From assembly GCF_052076105.1 (NCBI RefSeq), contig NZ_CP197245.1:2480001-2544000 (forward strand): a stretch of 64,000 bases of DNA, given 5' to 3'. The notes beneath the pieces are model-generated. The model searched no databases and had not been told where the DNA came from. It worked only from the letters and a program-made list of their open reading frames with translations. This DNA is from Tardiphaga sp052076105 (GTDB taxonomy: Bacteria > Pseudomonadota > Alphaproteobacteria > Rhizobiales > Xanthobacteraceae). Position numbers and translations under genes: made by a program. This document shows, piece by piece, positions 18,810 through 28,298 of the stretch (position 1 is its first letter; each line of letters begins with the position of its first letter).

Positions 18810-20069
18810 ATGAGCACCACGACCATCTTCTGGTTCACGCTCGCCAACTTCCTGTCCTCGGGGCTCGTCTGGGCCTATGTAGGGCGCTGCTATCCGAACT
18901 TCGTCCCGGCACGCTACTGGAGCGCGGCCGCGCTGAGCGCTGCGTGCGGCCCTGCCCTCGGGTTGCTGTTTCCCAATCCCGCCGGCCTCCTGCTCGCCGC
19001 CCAGATGACGGTTCTGGGCTTCTGCCTGTCGGAAGTCGGCATCCGGCGCTTCTACGATCGACCGACATCCTGGATCACCTCCGCCGTGGTGATCGCGTCG
19101 TGCCTGGCGGGCTTCCTGTTTTTCAGATTGGTCCTCGACAATTATGCAATGCGCGTCGTCGTCTATTCTCTGGGACAAGGCATTCCCGTCGCACTGACTT
19201 TGCCGCTGCTGTTGTCGCGCGACCATCCGCGCAGCAATCACGGCGCGCGGATGGCCGGCTATTTCTCGATCCTGTTGCTTGGAGCCTTCGCGCTCCGCGC
19301 TATCGCGGCATTGCTTCATCTGGGTGGCAGCGAACCGACGATCGTGACGCTTGACGCGGTGCAGGCCGGCTTCATGCTGGCGGTGGCATTCCTCGCGATG
19401 ACGTGGAATTACGGATTGCTGATGATGGCCATCGACCGCCTGCGCGGCGATGCTGCTGAACTGGCCCTGATCGACGATCTCACCGGTGCCGGCAATCGCA
19501 GGCGGCTCGTGCAGCGACTGGACGAGGAATGTGCGCTGGCCCGACGCACAGCGCGGCCATTCACACTGTTGGCCATCGACCTTGATGGCTTCAAGGCAGT
19601 CAATGACGGCTTCGGTCACAGCGCCGGCGATGATTGTCTGAGGCAGTTCACCCGGGCGGCGCAAGGCCAGCTGCGCCCCGGCGATACGCTGGCGCGCTGC
19701 GGCGGCGACGAATTCTGCGTCGTGCTCCCCGACACCGACCTGCACCAAGCGGGCACGATCGCGCGGCGCGTGCTCGCGGCGTGCCCGCGACAATTTGGCA
19801 GTGGCGGACGCAAGGCACGGACACTGTCAGCCTCTATCGGCGTTGCGCAGTGGTCCGCCAACCTCACCGCCTCCCCCGAACGGTTAATGGCAGCCGCCGA
19901 CCATGCGCTCTACCGCGCGAAACACGAGGGCAAGAACCGGGTCGTGCTCTACGAGCCTGCGCCGCCGCTCGCGCCAGACCTCGACGACGACATCGAAGGC
20001 GCGTCATTGCCAGCGCCGCATGCTTTGGTCGAGATGACCGGGCCGGATCATCATCATTCCGGCTTCTGA
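18810..20069 (+). CDS. Membrane diguanylate cyclase (GGDEF protein)
   Basis: Synthesises cyclic di-GMP from two GTP. The first 200 or so residues contain about six hydrophobic helices with no recognised sensor family. The C-terminal GGDEF domain has the start signature LIDDLTGAGNRRRL, an intact active site CGGDEF, and an RPGD inhibitory site exactly five residues before it, so it should be active and product-inhibited. The C terminus adds an acidic tail and a His-rich end (DHHHS). No EAL domain is present. The effect is probably on motility or biofilm formation, which is inference. Confidence 0.92.
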   Translation: MSTTTIFWFTLANFLSSGLVWAYVGRCYPNFVPARYWSAAALSAACGPALGLLFPNPAGLLLAAQMTVLGFCLSEVGIRRFYDRPTSWITSAVVIASCLAGFLFFRLVLDNYAMRVVVYSLGQGIPVALTLPLLLSRDHPRSNHGARMAGYFSILLLGAFALRAIAALLHLGGSEPTIVTLDAVQAGFMLAVAFLAMTWNYGLLMMAIDRLRGDAAELALIDDLTGAGNRRRLVQRLDEECALARRTARPFTLLAIDLDGFKAVNDGFGHSAGDDCLRQFTRAAQGQLRPGDTLARCGGDEFCVVLPDTDLHQAGTIARRVLAACPRQFGSGGRKARTLSASIGVAQWSANLTASPERLMAAADHALYRAKHEGKNRVVLYEPAPPLAPDLDDDIEGASLPAPHALVEMTGPDHHHSGF

Positions 20070-20201
20070 GGCCGCGACACCACGATGAATTGCGCGTGAC
20101 CGCCTTCACAAATAACGCGTATTTCGCCGCCAAAATGCTAAGCAGCTTCCCGAATGACACGTGGCTTTCTGCCTCGGCCTTTTCCAAAGGATTATTTGCC
20201 C

Positions 20202-20972
20202 ATGCCTTCGTTCCGTTTTCTCGCCTCCGCTGCCGTGGCCCTTGCGCTGTGCGGCGCACCCGCGGTCGCGTCGGCGCAGACGTTCAATGACGCCCAGCGC
20301 GGCGAGATCCAGAAGATCATCAAGGACTACCTGATCACCCACCCGGAAATCCTCGAAGAGGTCTCTGCCGAGCTGACCAAGCGTCAGGCCCAGGCGGAGG
20401 CCGAGAAGCATCAGGCTGCGATCTCCGCAAACGCAAACACCATCTTCAACTCGCCACGCGGCGTCGTCGTCGGCAACAAGGACGGCGACGTCACCTTCGT
20501 CGAATTCTTCGATTACAATTGCGGCTACTGCAAGCGCGCCATGGACGACATGGTCGGCATCATGAAGAGCGATCCGAAGCTCAAGGTCGTGCTGAAGGAA
20601 TTCCCGGTGCTCGGGCCCGGCTCGGTTGAAGCTGCCCAGGTAGCGGTTGCCGTGCGCATGCAGGACCCGACCGGCAAGAAGTATCTCGATTTCCATCAGA
20701 AGCTGCTGAGCGGCCGCGGCCAGGCCGACAAGGCCCGCGCCATGGCTGCCGCGAAGGAAGCCGGCCTCGATGTCGCCAGACTGGAAAAGGACATGACCAG
20801 CCCGGAAGTGCGCGCGACCATCGAAGAGAACTTCAAGCTCGCGGAATCCATGGGCATGAACGGCACGCCGAGCTACGTCATTGGCAAGCAGGTCGTGATC
20901 GGTGCCGTCGGTGCGGAAGCACTGAAGGAGAAGATCAATCAGGCGCGCTGCGGCAAGGCGATCTGTTCGTAA
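20202..20972 (+). CDS. DsbA-like thiol:disulfide oxidoreductase
   Basis: Periplasmic thioredoxin-fold protein. A signal peptide ends ASAQ. An N-terminal helical extension (about 25-85, Gln/Glu/Lys-rich) is typical of the Com1/ScsC-like DsbA group, which can oligomerise through it. The active site is CGYC in EFFDYNCGYCKRAMDD and the cis-Pro loop is NGTPSYVIG. ATG 20202 is preferred because AAAGGA lies upstream and the signal peptide starts there; the frame is open back to 20154. A terminator follows. In related genomes I would expect this gene beside the M48 protease gene; here they are 10 kb apart. Confidence 0.9.
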   Translation: MPSFRFLASAAVALALCGAPAVASAQTFNDAQRGEIQKIIKDYLITHPEILEEVSAELTKRQAQAEAEKHQAAISANANTIFNSPRGVVVGNKDGDVTFVEFFDYNCGYCKRAMDDMVGIMKSDPKLKVVLKEFPVLGPGSVEAAQVAVAVRMQDPTGKKYLDFHQKLLSGRGQADKARAMAAAKEAGLDVARLEKDMTSPEVRATIEENFKLAESMGMNGTPSYVIGKQVVIGAVGAEALKEKINQARCGKAICS

Positions 20973-21041
20973 GTATCAAGGATTGGCGAGGTCGATTAAT
21001 ACCTCCGCCTGATCTGAGACGAACATCGCGAAAATATGACA

Positions 21042-21068
21042 AACCGGCTGCATTGCAGCCGGTTTTTT
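21042..21068 (+). terminator. Intrinsic terminator of the DsbA-like gene
   Basis: An AACCGGCTGCA arm and its complement form a stem with a very small loop, followed by a T run (21063-21068). Confidence 0.85.
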
Positions 21069-21131
21069 ATTTATCTTTTGCGGGCGTTATGCGCGGCCGA
21101 ATGCGCGCTGTGATAGAATGAGGCATCCCCA

Positions 21132-22082
21132 ATGGTAAAAAAGGATGCAGCGGACACTCCGCTTAAGTTCCCAATGTTGACCGATACCAAACAGGAGCAG
21201 CGGCTCCTGAAGATTTCTATTTACGTCACGCTACTCATTTCACTTGCCAGCATCGCCTTCGGGCTTGCCATCAGTTCGCGCGCCATCGCCTTCGACGGTT
21301 TCTACACCTTGATCGATGCAGCCATGACCGGTGTTGCATTACTGACCGCGCGTTTGATCAGCAGGGGCGAAGACGACCGCTTCCAGTATGGCTATTGGCA
21401 CCTCGAACCAATCCTCGCGCTGATCAACGGCACGGTGCTCAGCTTCGCCTGCGCCTACGCCTTCATTGACGGTCTCAACGGGCTGATCACGGGCGGACGC
21501 GCCATCGAATTCGGCCCCGGCGCGATCTTCGCTGCAGTGGCGGGCGCCATCAGCTTCGGCATGAGCATCTATATCCGTCGCTCGGCCGGCGAACACGGCT
21601 CGCAACTGCTTGACATCGATGCCCGTGCCTGGCTGATGGGCGGCGTGCTCAGTCTGGCCGTCTGCATCAGCTTCCTGCTTGGAGCGTTGATGGCGAAGAC
21701 TCCGGCAGCGGCCTATGCGCCGCTGGTCGATCCGCTGATCCTGCTGGTGGTGGCAATCTGCCTGCTGCCGTTTCCGCTCTCGACGATCTGGAATGCCGGC
21801 CGCGACATCCTGCAGGTTGCGCCAAGCGATCTCGACGAAGAGGTTCGCGAACTCGCGCAATCGATCGCGCTTAAACATGGCTTCAGCGATTACAGCTCGC
21901 ATGTGATGCGCTCCGGCCGCCAGCAATTCATCGAGATCGGGCTGGTCGCGCCATCGGGCGAGATCAGCAAGAGTTTCGCCGAACTCGATGCTATCCGTGC
22001 CGAGATTGCTCTGGCCATGGGCGGGCTCAGCCCGGGCTACTGGTTGACGGTGGACTTCACCGCCGACAAGCGCTGGGTGTAA
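21132..22082 (+). CDS. Cation diffusion facilitator family transporter
   Basis: Inner-membrane divalent-cation/proton antiporter that exports zinc, iron, cobalt or manganese. The CDF signature FDGFYTLIDAAMTG lies in helix 2 and a second metal-site helix contains DARAWLMGG; about six helices and a short C-terminal cytosolic domain complete the 316 residues. A GAGG site lies just upstream of the ATG. The first-helix metal-site motif is DGFYTLID (DxxxxxxD type), so metal preference cannot be predicted by eye. The gene ends 1 base before the convergent PQQ dehydrogenase. Confidence 0.87.
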   Translation: MVKKDAADTPLKFPMLTDTKQEQRLLKISIYVTLLISLASIAFGLAISSRAIAFDGFYTLIDAAMTGVALLTARLISRGEDDRFQYGYWHLEPILALINGTVLSFACAYAFIDGLNGLITGGRAIEFGPGAIFAAVAGAISFGMSIYIRRSAGEHGSQLLDIDARAWLMGGVLSLAVCISFLLGALMAKTPAAAYAPLVDPLILLVVAICLLPFPLSTIWNAGRDILQVAPSDLDEEVRELAQSIALKHGFSDYSSHVMRSGRQQFIEIGLVAPSGEISKSFAELDAIRAEIALAMGGLSPGYWLTVDFTADKRWV

Positions 22083-22083
22083 G

Positions 22084-24108
22084 TTATATCAGCGCCTTGC
22101 GCTTGGTACGCCAGACAATACCGAGGGCGAGTAGCAACACGAGCACCGCGCCCAGCGTGATCGCGCCGGCGCGAAGCCGCCCGCCGGGACGATCGATGTA
22201 AAGCGAGCGCAGCGATGGTGTCTCTCCATCGCGCGCAAGACGAAACGCCATGACGCTGTCGCCGATCGATGTGCCGGATTCCGAATGACCGCCAGCGGCG
22301 ATGACTACATACTGCTCTCCATTTGCGACGTAAGTCATCGGATTGGCGACGCCGGGCACTGGCAGTCGCCCCTGCCAGAGTTCGGCGCCGGTCTTTGCGT
22401 CATACGCACGCAGGTAGGCGTCCATGGCGCCGGTGAAGATCACGCCGCCGCGCGTAGCCAGAAGACCGTTGACCAGTGGCATGCCGGTGGTCAGTGCGAG
22501 GCCCAGCGGCGCGACATCCTCGGTGGTACCAACCCGCGATTGCCACAGGATCTTGCCGGCCTTCAGATCCACCGCAGCCATCACGCCCCAGGGCGGCCTG
22601 TTACAGGGCATGCCGAGCGGCGACGCCACAAGCGCCCGCGTCATGGCAAAGGGCGCACCGCGTTGCGCGCCAAAATCGGTACCTGCCGGCGGCCTGTAGT
22701 TCTGCGCCTCGACGCGCGGGATCAGCGTGACCCGATGCACGGCGCGGCTCGTATTGGCATAGAGCACCTGCCTGGCGGGATCGAAGGCAACACCGCCCCA
22801 GTTGATGCCGCCGCCGGTCATCGGAAACAGCAAGGTGCCCGCCCCAGTCGCAGGTGGTGTGTAGAGGCCTTCGTTGCGTCCACTGGCCAGTTCATCCCGG
22901 CACTTGCCACGATCCCAGAATGTCACGCCGAAGGCGTCATCCGGCGTCACCCGCTGTGGCACCAGTGTCGGAAGATGCGTCGGAAACGGCTGCGTCGGCG
23001 ACAGGCTTTCGCCCTCGACGCCACCTTGCGGAACAGCCCTCTCCTCGACAGGCCAGATCGGCGCGCCATTGATGCGATCCAGCATGAACAGAAAGCCCTG
23101 CTTGGTAGCCTGGATGACGACATCGCGCGGACCGCTTTCGAGATCGATGCGTGCCAGCGTCGGCTGCGCCGGCACGTCGTAGTCCCACACATCGTGATGC
23201 ACGGTCTGGAACGACCAGACCATTTCGCCCGTCTCGATCTTCAACGCCACGACCGAATTGGCATGCGCATTGTTACCCGGCCGTTTGCCGCCCCAGAAAT
23301 CGGGACTGGGCGAGGACGTCGGCAGGAACAGCAATCCGCGTTCGTCATCCACCGACATCGGCGCCCAGACATTGGCGTGGCCGGCTTCGATCCCGTCATG
23401 GAGCAGCGGATCCCACGACCATCGCGGCGCGCCACTGCGCGTATCGAACGCACGGACGGTGCCCTTCGGCGCGCTCACACGCCGATTATCGGCCAGTGCA
23501 GAACCGACTACGACGACGTCGCGTCCAACCACCGGCGGCGACGTGATCTGAAATTCACCCGGGCCATCAAGCGGCATTCCCGGGTCGAGCTTGACCTCAC
23601 CCTGCGCGCCGAAATCGGCACATCGCAGTCCAGTCGCAGCATCCAGCGCAATGATACGGGCATCGTTGGTGCCCATGAAGATACGGCTTCGACAGGCCGT
23701 GCCGGATGCCGCGCGATCGTCGCGCCAGTAGCTGACGCCGCGGCAAACCCAGCGGTTGGCGGGGCGCACATCTGCCGCGACCCGCGCATCGAAACGCCAC
23801 TTCTGCAGGCCGCTGATGGGATCAAGCGCGATCACCTCATTGAACGGTGTGCAGAAGATCAGGCTGTCGTCGACGAGCAAAGGCGTCGCTTCGAATTTGG
23901 TGCGCGCCATCTGCGCGGGCGAGCGGCGAAGAAGATCGCCGGTCTGGAAGCGCCAGGCCTCGATCAAGCGGCCGACATTCTCCGGTGTGATCTGGTCCAG
24001 CGGCGCAAAGCGCGAACCGCCGCGGTCGCCGCCCCAATGTTCCCATCCAAGCGCCGGCGCAGCCGACAGGACCACGAGCGCCAATATCCCCGCACCCCAG
24101 TTCTTCAT
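22084..24108 (-). CDS. PQQ-dependent dehydrogenase with a C-terminal membrane anchor, glucose-dehydrogenase type
   Basis: Periplasmic quinoprotein with an eight-bladed beta-propeller, resembling the catalytic part of membrane glucose dehydrogenase (Gcd). Its signal peptide (ALGWEHWGGD) leads directly into the propeller. Visible motifs are the CRGVSYW/ACRSRIF region and HHDVWDYDVPAQPTL, which contains the Asp equivalent to the catalytic Asp of E. coli Gcd. Unlike Gcd, it lacks five N-terminal helices; instead one hydrophobic segment near the C terminus (GAITLGAVLVLLLALGIVW) should anchor it. ATG 24108 has CGGAG about ten bases upstream. No pqq genes are in the window, so cofactor must come from elsewhere. 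The substrate could also be another sugar or alcohol. Confidence 0.86.
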   Translation of the reverse strand: MKNWGAGILALVVLSAAPALGWEHWGGDRGGSRFAPLDQITPENVGRLIEAWRFQTGDLLRRSPAQMARTKFEATPLLVDDSLIFCTPFNEVIALDPISGLQKWRFDARVAADVRPANRWVCRGVSYWRDDRAASGTACRSRIFMGTNDARIIALDAATGLRCADFGAQGEVKLDPGMPLDGPGEFQITSPPVVGRDVVVVGSALADNRRVSAPKGTVRAFDTRSGAPRWSWDPLLHDGIEAGHANVWAPMSVDDERGLLFLPTSSPSPDFWGGKRPGNNAHANSVVALKIETGEMVWSFQTVHHDVWDYDVPAQPTLARIDLESGPRDVVIQATKQGFLFMLDRINGAPIWPVEERAVPQGGVEGESLSPTQPFPTHLPTLVPQRVTPDDAFGVTFWDRGKCRDELASGRNEGLYTPPATGAGTLLFPMTGGGINWGGVAFDPARQVLYANTSRAVHRVTLIPRVEAQNYRPPAGTDFGAQRGAPFAMTRALVASPLGMPCNRPPWGVMAAVDLKAGKILWQSRVGTTEDVAPLGLALTTGMPLVNGLLATRGGVIFTGAMDAYLRAYDAKTGAELWQGRLPVPGVANPMTYVANGEQYVVIAAGGHSESGTSIGDSVMAFRLARDGETPSLRSLYIDRPGGRLRAGAITLGAVLVLLLALGIVWRTKRKALI

Positions 24109-24190
24109 TGACGCATAGCTCCGCAGAACCTGCCTGGCGTGATCCAATGTTAGTCGATGCACCCGCGCTGTCCATGTTGAACGCGCAACA

Positions 24191-24216
24191 AAAACGCCGG
24201 CTGCATAACAGCCGGC
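24191..24216 (-). terminator. Strong intrinsic terminator on the minus strand
   Basis: On the minus strand GCCGGCTG-TTATG-CAGCCGGC (24196-24216) is followed by GTTTTTG. No large minus-strand gene lies upstream of it, which points to a short transcript ending here. See the small frame just upstream. Confidence 0.65.
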
Positions 24217-24248
24217 CTTGATGGAATTGCGTCATAGTTCAGCGGCGC

Positions 24249-24308
24249 TTACGCGATGTCCGATATCTCTAAGCTGCATCCAACGATCATTTCGACAAAA
24301 GCTGTCAT
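24249..24308 (-). CDS. Possible 19-residue leader or micro-protein
   Basis: ATG at 24308 opens a frame reading MTAFVEMIVGCSLEISDIA, then TAA. AGGG stands about 11 bases before the ATG, and an intrinsic terminator lies about 35 bases after the stop on the same strand, which makes a short autonomous unit. Whether it is translated or is only a small RNA cannot be told. It is divergent from the DUF6894 gene. Confidence 0.3.
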   Translation of the reverse strand: MTAFVEMIVGCSLEISDIA

Positions 24309-24445
24309 GGCAATTTCCCTATTCGATGGTGCAATACACGTGCCGCCATTTCGTTCCGGGCATAGGCCCCCTCTTTCGATTTCCGACTCAGGAACATCCT
24401 CAACACTGGCGGATTTTTCCTGTCACGGAGGATGAAGGAAACGCT

Positions 24446-24646
24446 ATGCCAAAATATCATTTCGAGATCGTCGATGGTTTCCGGCTTGAGGATCCCGTAG
24501 GTCTCGAATGTGCCAACGACGCACAGGCCAAGGATCTGGCCAGGAACATTGCTCACCAAATTGCCGCTGATATAGCCGGACACAGCGCTCGTAACGTCGT
24601 GGTCGTCAACGATAATGGCGATGAAGTCTACAAGACGAAAATCTAG
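24446..24646 (+). CDS. DUF6894-like small protein
   Basis: A 66-residue cytosolic protein. The opening PKYHFEIVDG and the middle DPVGLECANDAQAKDLA fit the DUF6894 family, common and multicopy in Bradyrhizobium-type genomes, with no known function. The chosen ATG has GAAGGA eight bases upstream. It is followed by a gene for a DUF1236 protein on the same strand about 117 bases later. Confidence 0.75.
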   Translation: MPKYHFEIVDGFRLEDPVGLECANDAQAKDLARNIAHQIAADIAGHSARNVVVVNDNGDEVYKTKI

Positions 24647-24763
24647 CCCTGACGGTATGCGATGTATCGTGCTCACAACAAAAGCACGGGAACTATCTTT
24701 CTCAGGAACCTCCATCGTTTGCTGCCGTTGTACGGCGGGCAATGCATCGCGAGGAGAACCAAG

Positions 24764-25492
24764 ATGAACAACCGTTTATTGATGAGCGTCGCCGCTGCTG
24801 CACTAATCGCAGGTTCAGGTTTCGCTAGCGCGCAGAATCCTGGCGGCACAGGAGCCGCACCGTCGGGTGGTGGCGCCGGAATGAGCCGTGAGGCACCAGC
24901 TGGCGGTGCTGCGCGTAGCGGCGCAACGAGTGCGCCCGCAGGCGGCGGATCTGCCGATCGTGCTGCGCCGGCGGAACGCAACGCACCCGTCAACAAGGAC
25001 GAAGCGACCGATACCACCAACAAGTCCGACCAGAAGCCGGCGATGAAGTCGACGCAGTCCGACGACAAGATGCAGCGTGACGACAAGCGTGCGACCGACT
25101 CGACCCGCGACAGTGGAAAAGCCAGCAAGGACATGAAGGCCGATTCCAAGACTGGCGATATGAAGTCAGGTGCAGATACGAAGTCGACATCGACGGAGAC
25201 CAAGTCGACCACGACCACAGGTCAGGCCGGCGCGGGCGCCAAGCTCACCACCGAGCAACGCACCAAGGTTACTACCGTCATCAAGCAGCAGAACGTCCAG
25301 CCGGTGACCAATGTGAACTTCTCGATCTCGGTCGGCACGCGCGTGCCGCGTGAGGTTCACTTCCATCCACTCCCGACTGAGATCATCACGATCTATCCGG
25401 ACTGGCGCGGTTATGAGTTCTTCCTGGTTCGCAACGAGATCATCGTCGTGAATCCGCGGACGCTCGAAATCGTCGCAGTCCTCGATGCCTAA
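24764..25492 (+). CDS. Secreted DUF1236 domain protein
   Basis: Exported protein of about 242 residues. A signal peptide ends FASAQ and is followed by a Gly/Ala-rich stretch and a long Lys/Asp/Ser/Thr-rich disordered region (about 70-155). The C-terminal DUF1236 domain reads VPREVHFHPLPTEI and the last 25 residues contain FFLVRNEIIVVNP. The function of DUF1236 is unknown. AGGAG lies eight bases upstream of the ATG. The composition of the middle is almost free of hydrophobic residues, so it should be extended in the periplasm or on the surface. Confidence 0.85.
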   Translation: MNNRLLMSVAAAALIAGSGFASAQNPGGTGAAPSGGGAGMSREAPAGGAARSGATSAPAGGGSADRAAPAERNAPVNKDEATDTTNKSDQKPAMKSTQSDDKMQRDDKRATDSTRDSGKASKDMKADSKTGDMKSGADTKSTSTETKSTTTTGQAGAGAKLTTEQRTKVTTVIKQQNVQPVTNVNFSISVGTRVPREVHFHPLPTEIITIYPDWRGYEFFLVRNEIIVVNPRTLEIVAVLDA

Positions 25493-25782
25493 GGCGGCAC
25501 AACAGATGTGACACCCGGGCGGGCTCGAAAGGGTCCGCCCGTTTGCTATCCGGCCCGCTCCTCCTGTGTCATGAGCAGGCAGATTGCCGGAAATGGCGCC
25601 AGCGGCTTTAACCTTGGTTAATGAGCACTTTCCACAGGTTCCACCGGGCTTTTTATGAATTGGGTGAGGTATTTGGCTGGGGGAACCGGGGGTCTAGAGG
25701 CTTCCCCTCCGCAGTCAGGTTACCTATAACCCCCGCAGACCGGCGCCCGCCCGCGCCCATTTGCGATTGCCCGGGATGTCCG

Positions 25783-26250
25783 ATGGCCCACACCACGACC
25801 AACACCATCTACGTGCTCAACGGCCCCAACCTCAACCTGCTCGGAATCCGCGAGCCGGACACCTACGGGCATGCGACTTTGGCCGATGTCGAAAAGCTGT
25901 GCGTCGCCGCTGCTGCGCAATATGGCCTGACCGCGGATTGCCGGCAGTCCAACAGCGAAGGCGATTTGGTCAATTACATCCATGAGGCCCGCGAGAAACA
26001 CGTGGCCGGCATCGTGATCAATGGCGGCGCTTATTCGCACACCTCGATCGCCCTGCACGACGCCATCGTCGGCGTGCGCATTCCAACTGTGGAAGTGCAT
26101 GTCAGTAACGTCTACACCCGCGAGAGCTTCCGTCACCATTCCTTCATCGCCAAGGCCGCCTTTGCCAGCCTCTGCGGTTTCGGTATCGAAGGCTATCGCC
26201 TTGCCATCAGCGGCCTCGCCGCAAAAATTGGTGCCAACGCCATCGCGTAA
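25783..26250 (+). CDS. aroQ: Type II 3-dehydroquinate dehydratase, biosynthetic copy
   Basis: Shikimate pathway enzyme converting 3-dehydroquinate to 3-dehydroshikimate. It is a 155-residue type II enzyme with the signature VLNGPNLNLLGIREPDTYG (catalytic Arg and Tyr), the QSNSEGDLV loop, the INGGAYSHTS substrate loop with its His nearby, and EVHVSNVYTRE. The chosen ATG precedes MAHTTTN. It lies 50 bases before accB, the usual alphaproteobacterial arrangement, so this copy is most likely the biosynthetic one. A second type II gene is at 49.8 kb. Confidence 0.95.
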   Translation: MAHTTTNTIYVLNGPNLNLLGIREPDTYGHATLADVEKLCVAAAAQYGLTADCRQSNSEGDLVNYIHEAREKHVAGIVINGGAYSHTSIALHDAIVGVRIPTVEVHVSNVYTRESFRHHSFIAKAAFASLCGFGIEGYRLAISGLAAKIGANAIA

Positions 26251-26300
26251 CGCGCCGCTCCGCTCTTTATTCGTCTTTCACTTCAGACATTGGATTGCCC

Positions 26301-26795
26301 ATGGCCCGCAAGCCTGACGACACACAGACCGCCACGCCACAAGCAAGCAACGACAGCGGCATGATCCGCGAACTGGCGCTGCTGCTGGATGAAACCAACC
26401 TCACCGAGATCGAGGTCGAGCGCGCCGGTCTGCGCGTGCGCGTCGCGCGCAATATCAGCGTTGCTGCCGCCGTGCCCGCCTATGCGCCCGCACCGGCTGC
26501 CGCACCCGCGCCTGTCGCCGCAGTTGCTACCGCACCGGCCGCTGCCGACATGACCAAGCATCCTGGCGCCGTGCCCTCGCCGATGGTCGGCACCGTCTAC
26601 CGCGCGCCCGAGCCCGGCAAGCCGGCCTTCGTGGATGTCGGCACCAAGGTCGCCGCCGGACAGACGCTGGTCATCATCGAGGCAATGAAGACCATGAACC
26701 AGATTCCGGCGCCGCGTGCCGGCACGGTGACGCAGATACTGATCGAAGACGGCTCGCCGGTCGAATACGGCGAAGCGCTCGTCATTATCGAGTAA
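26301..26795 (+). CDS. accB: Biotin carboxyl carrier protein of acetyl-CoA carboxylase
   Basis: Carries biotin between the carboxylase and transferase halves of acetyl-CoA carboxylase in fatty-acid synthesis. The N-terminal helical region (about 20-45), an Ala/Pro linker and a C-terminal biotinyl domain are visible; the biotinylated Lys is in EAMKTMNQI. At 164 residues it matches BCCP size. It is followed by accC with a 30-base gap, so they are almost certainly co-transcribed. Confidence 0.97.
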   Translation: MARKPDDTQTATPQASNDSGMIRELALLLDETNLTEIEVERAGLRVRVARNISVAAAVPAYAPAPAAAPAPVAAVATAPAAADMTKHPGAVPSPMVGTVYRAPEPGKPAFVDVGTKVAAGQTLVIIEAMKTMNQIPAPRAGTVTQILIEDGSPVEYGEALVIIE

Positions 26796-26825
26796 CACCA
26801 CAACGCCCTCTGACTTCGGAACGCC

Positions 26826-28178
<1,353 letters not shown>

Positions 28179-28298
28179 GATATTTGGGAACAGACTGGAA
28201 CCAATCGCCCCCAGCCGCGTTTCACTGCTGCCGGGAGCCGTCCGGCCCGGCGGCGGGGGCCATATTGAAGTTCAGTCTGCAATCCAAGCGAGTATTAC

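Noticed and set aside
22285..24111. 608-codon open frame antisense to the PQQ dehydrogenase
   Set aside because: Shadow frame; His/Arg-rich without a family signature, while the minus strand shows the quinoprotein motifs.
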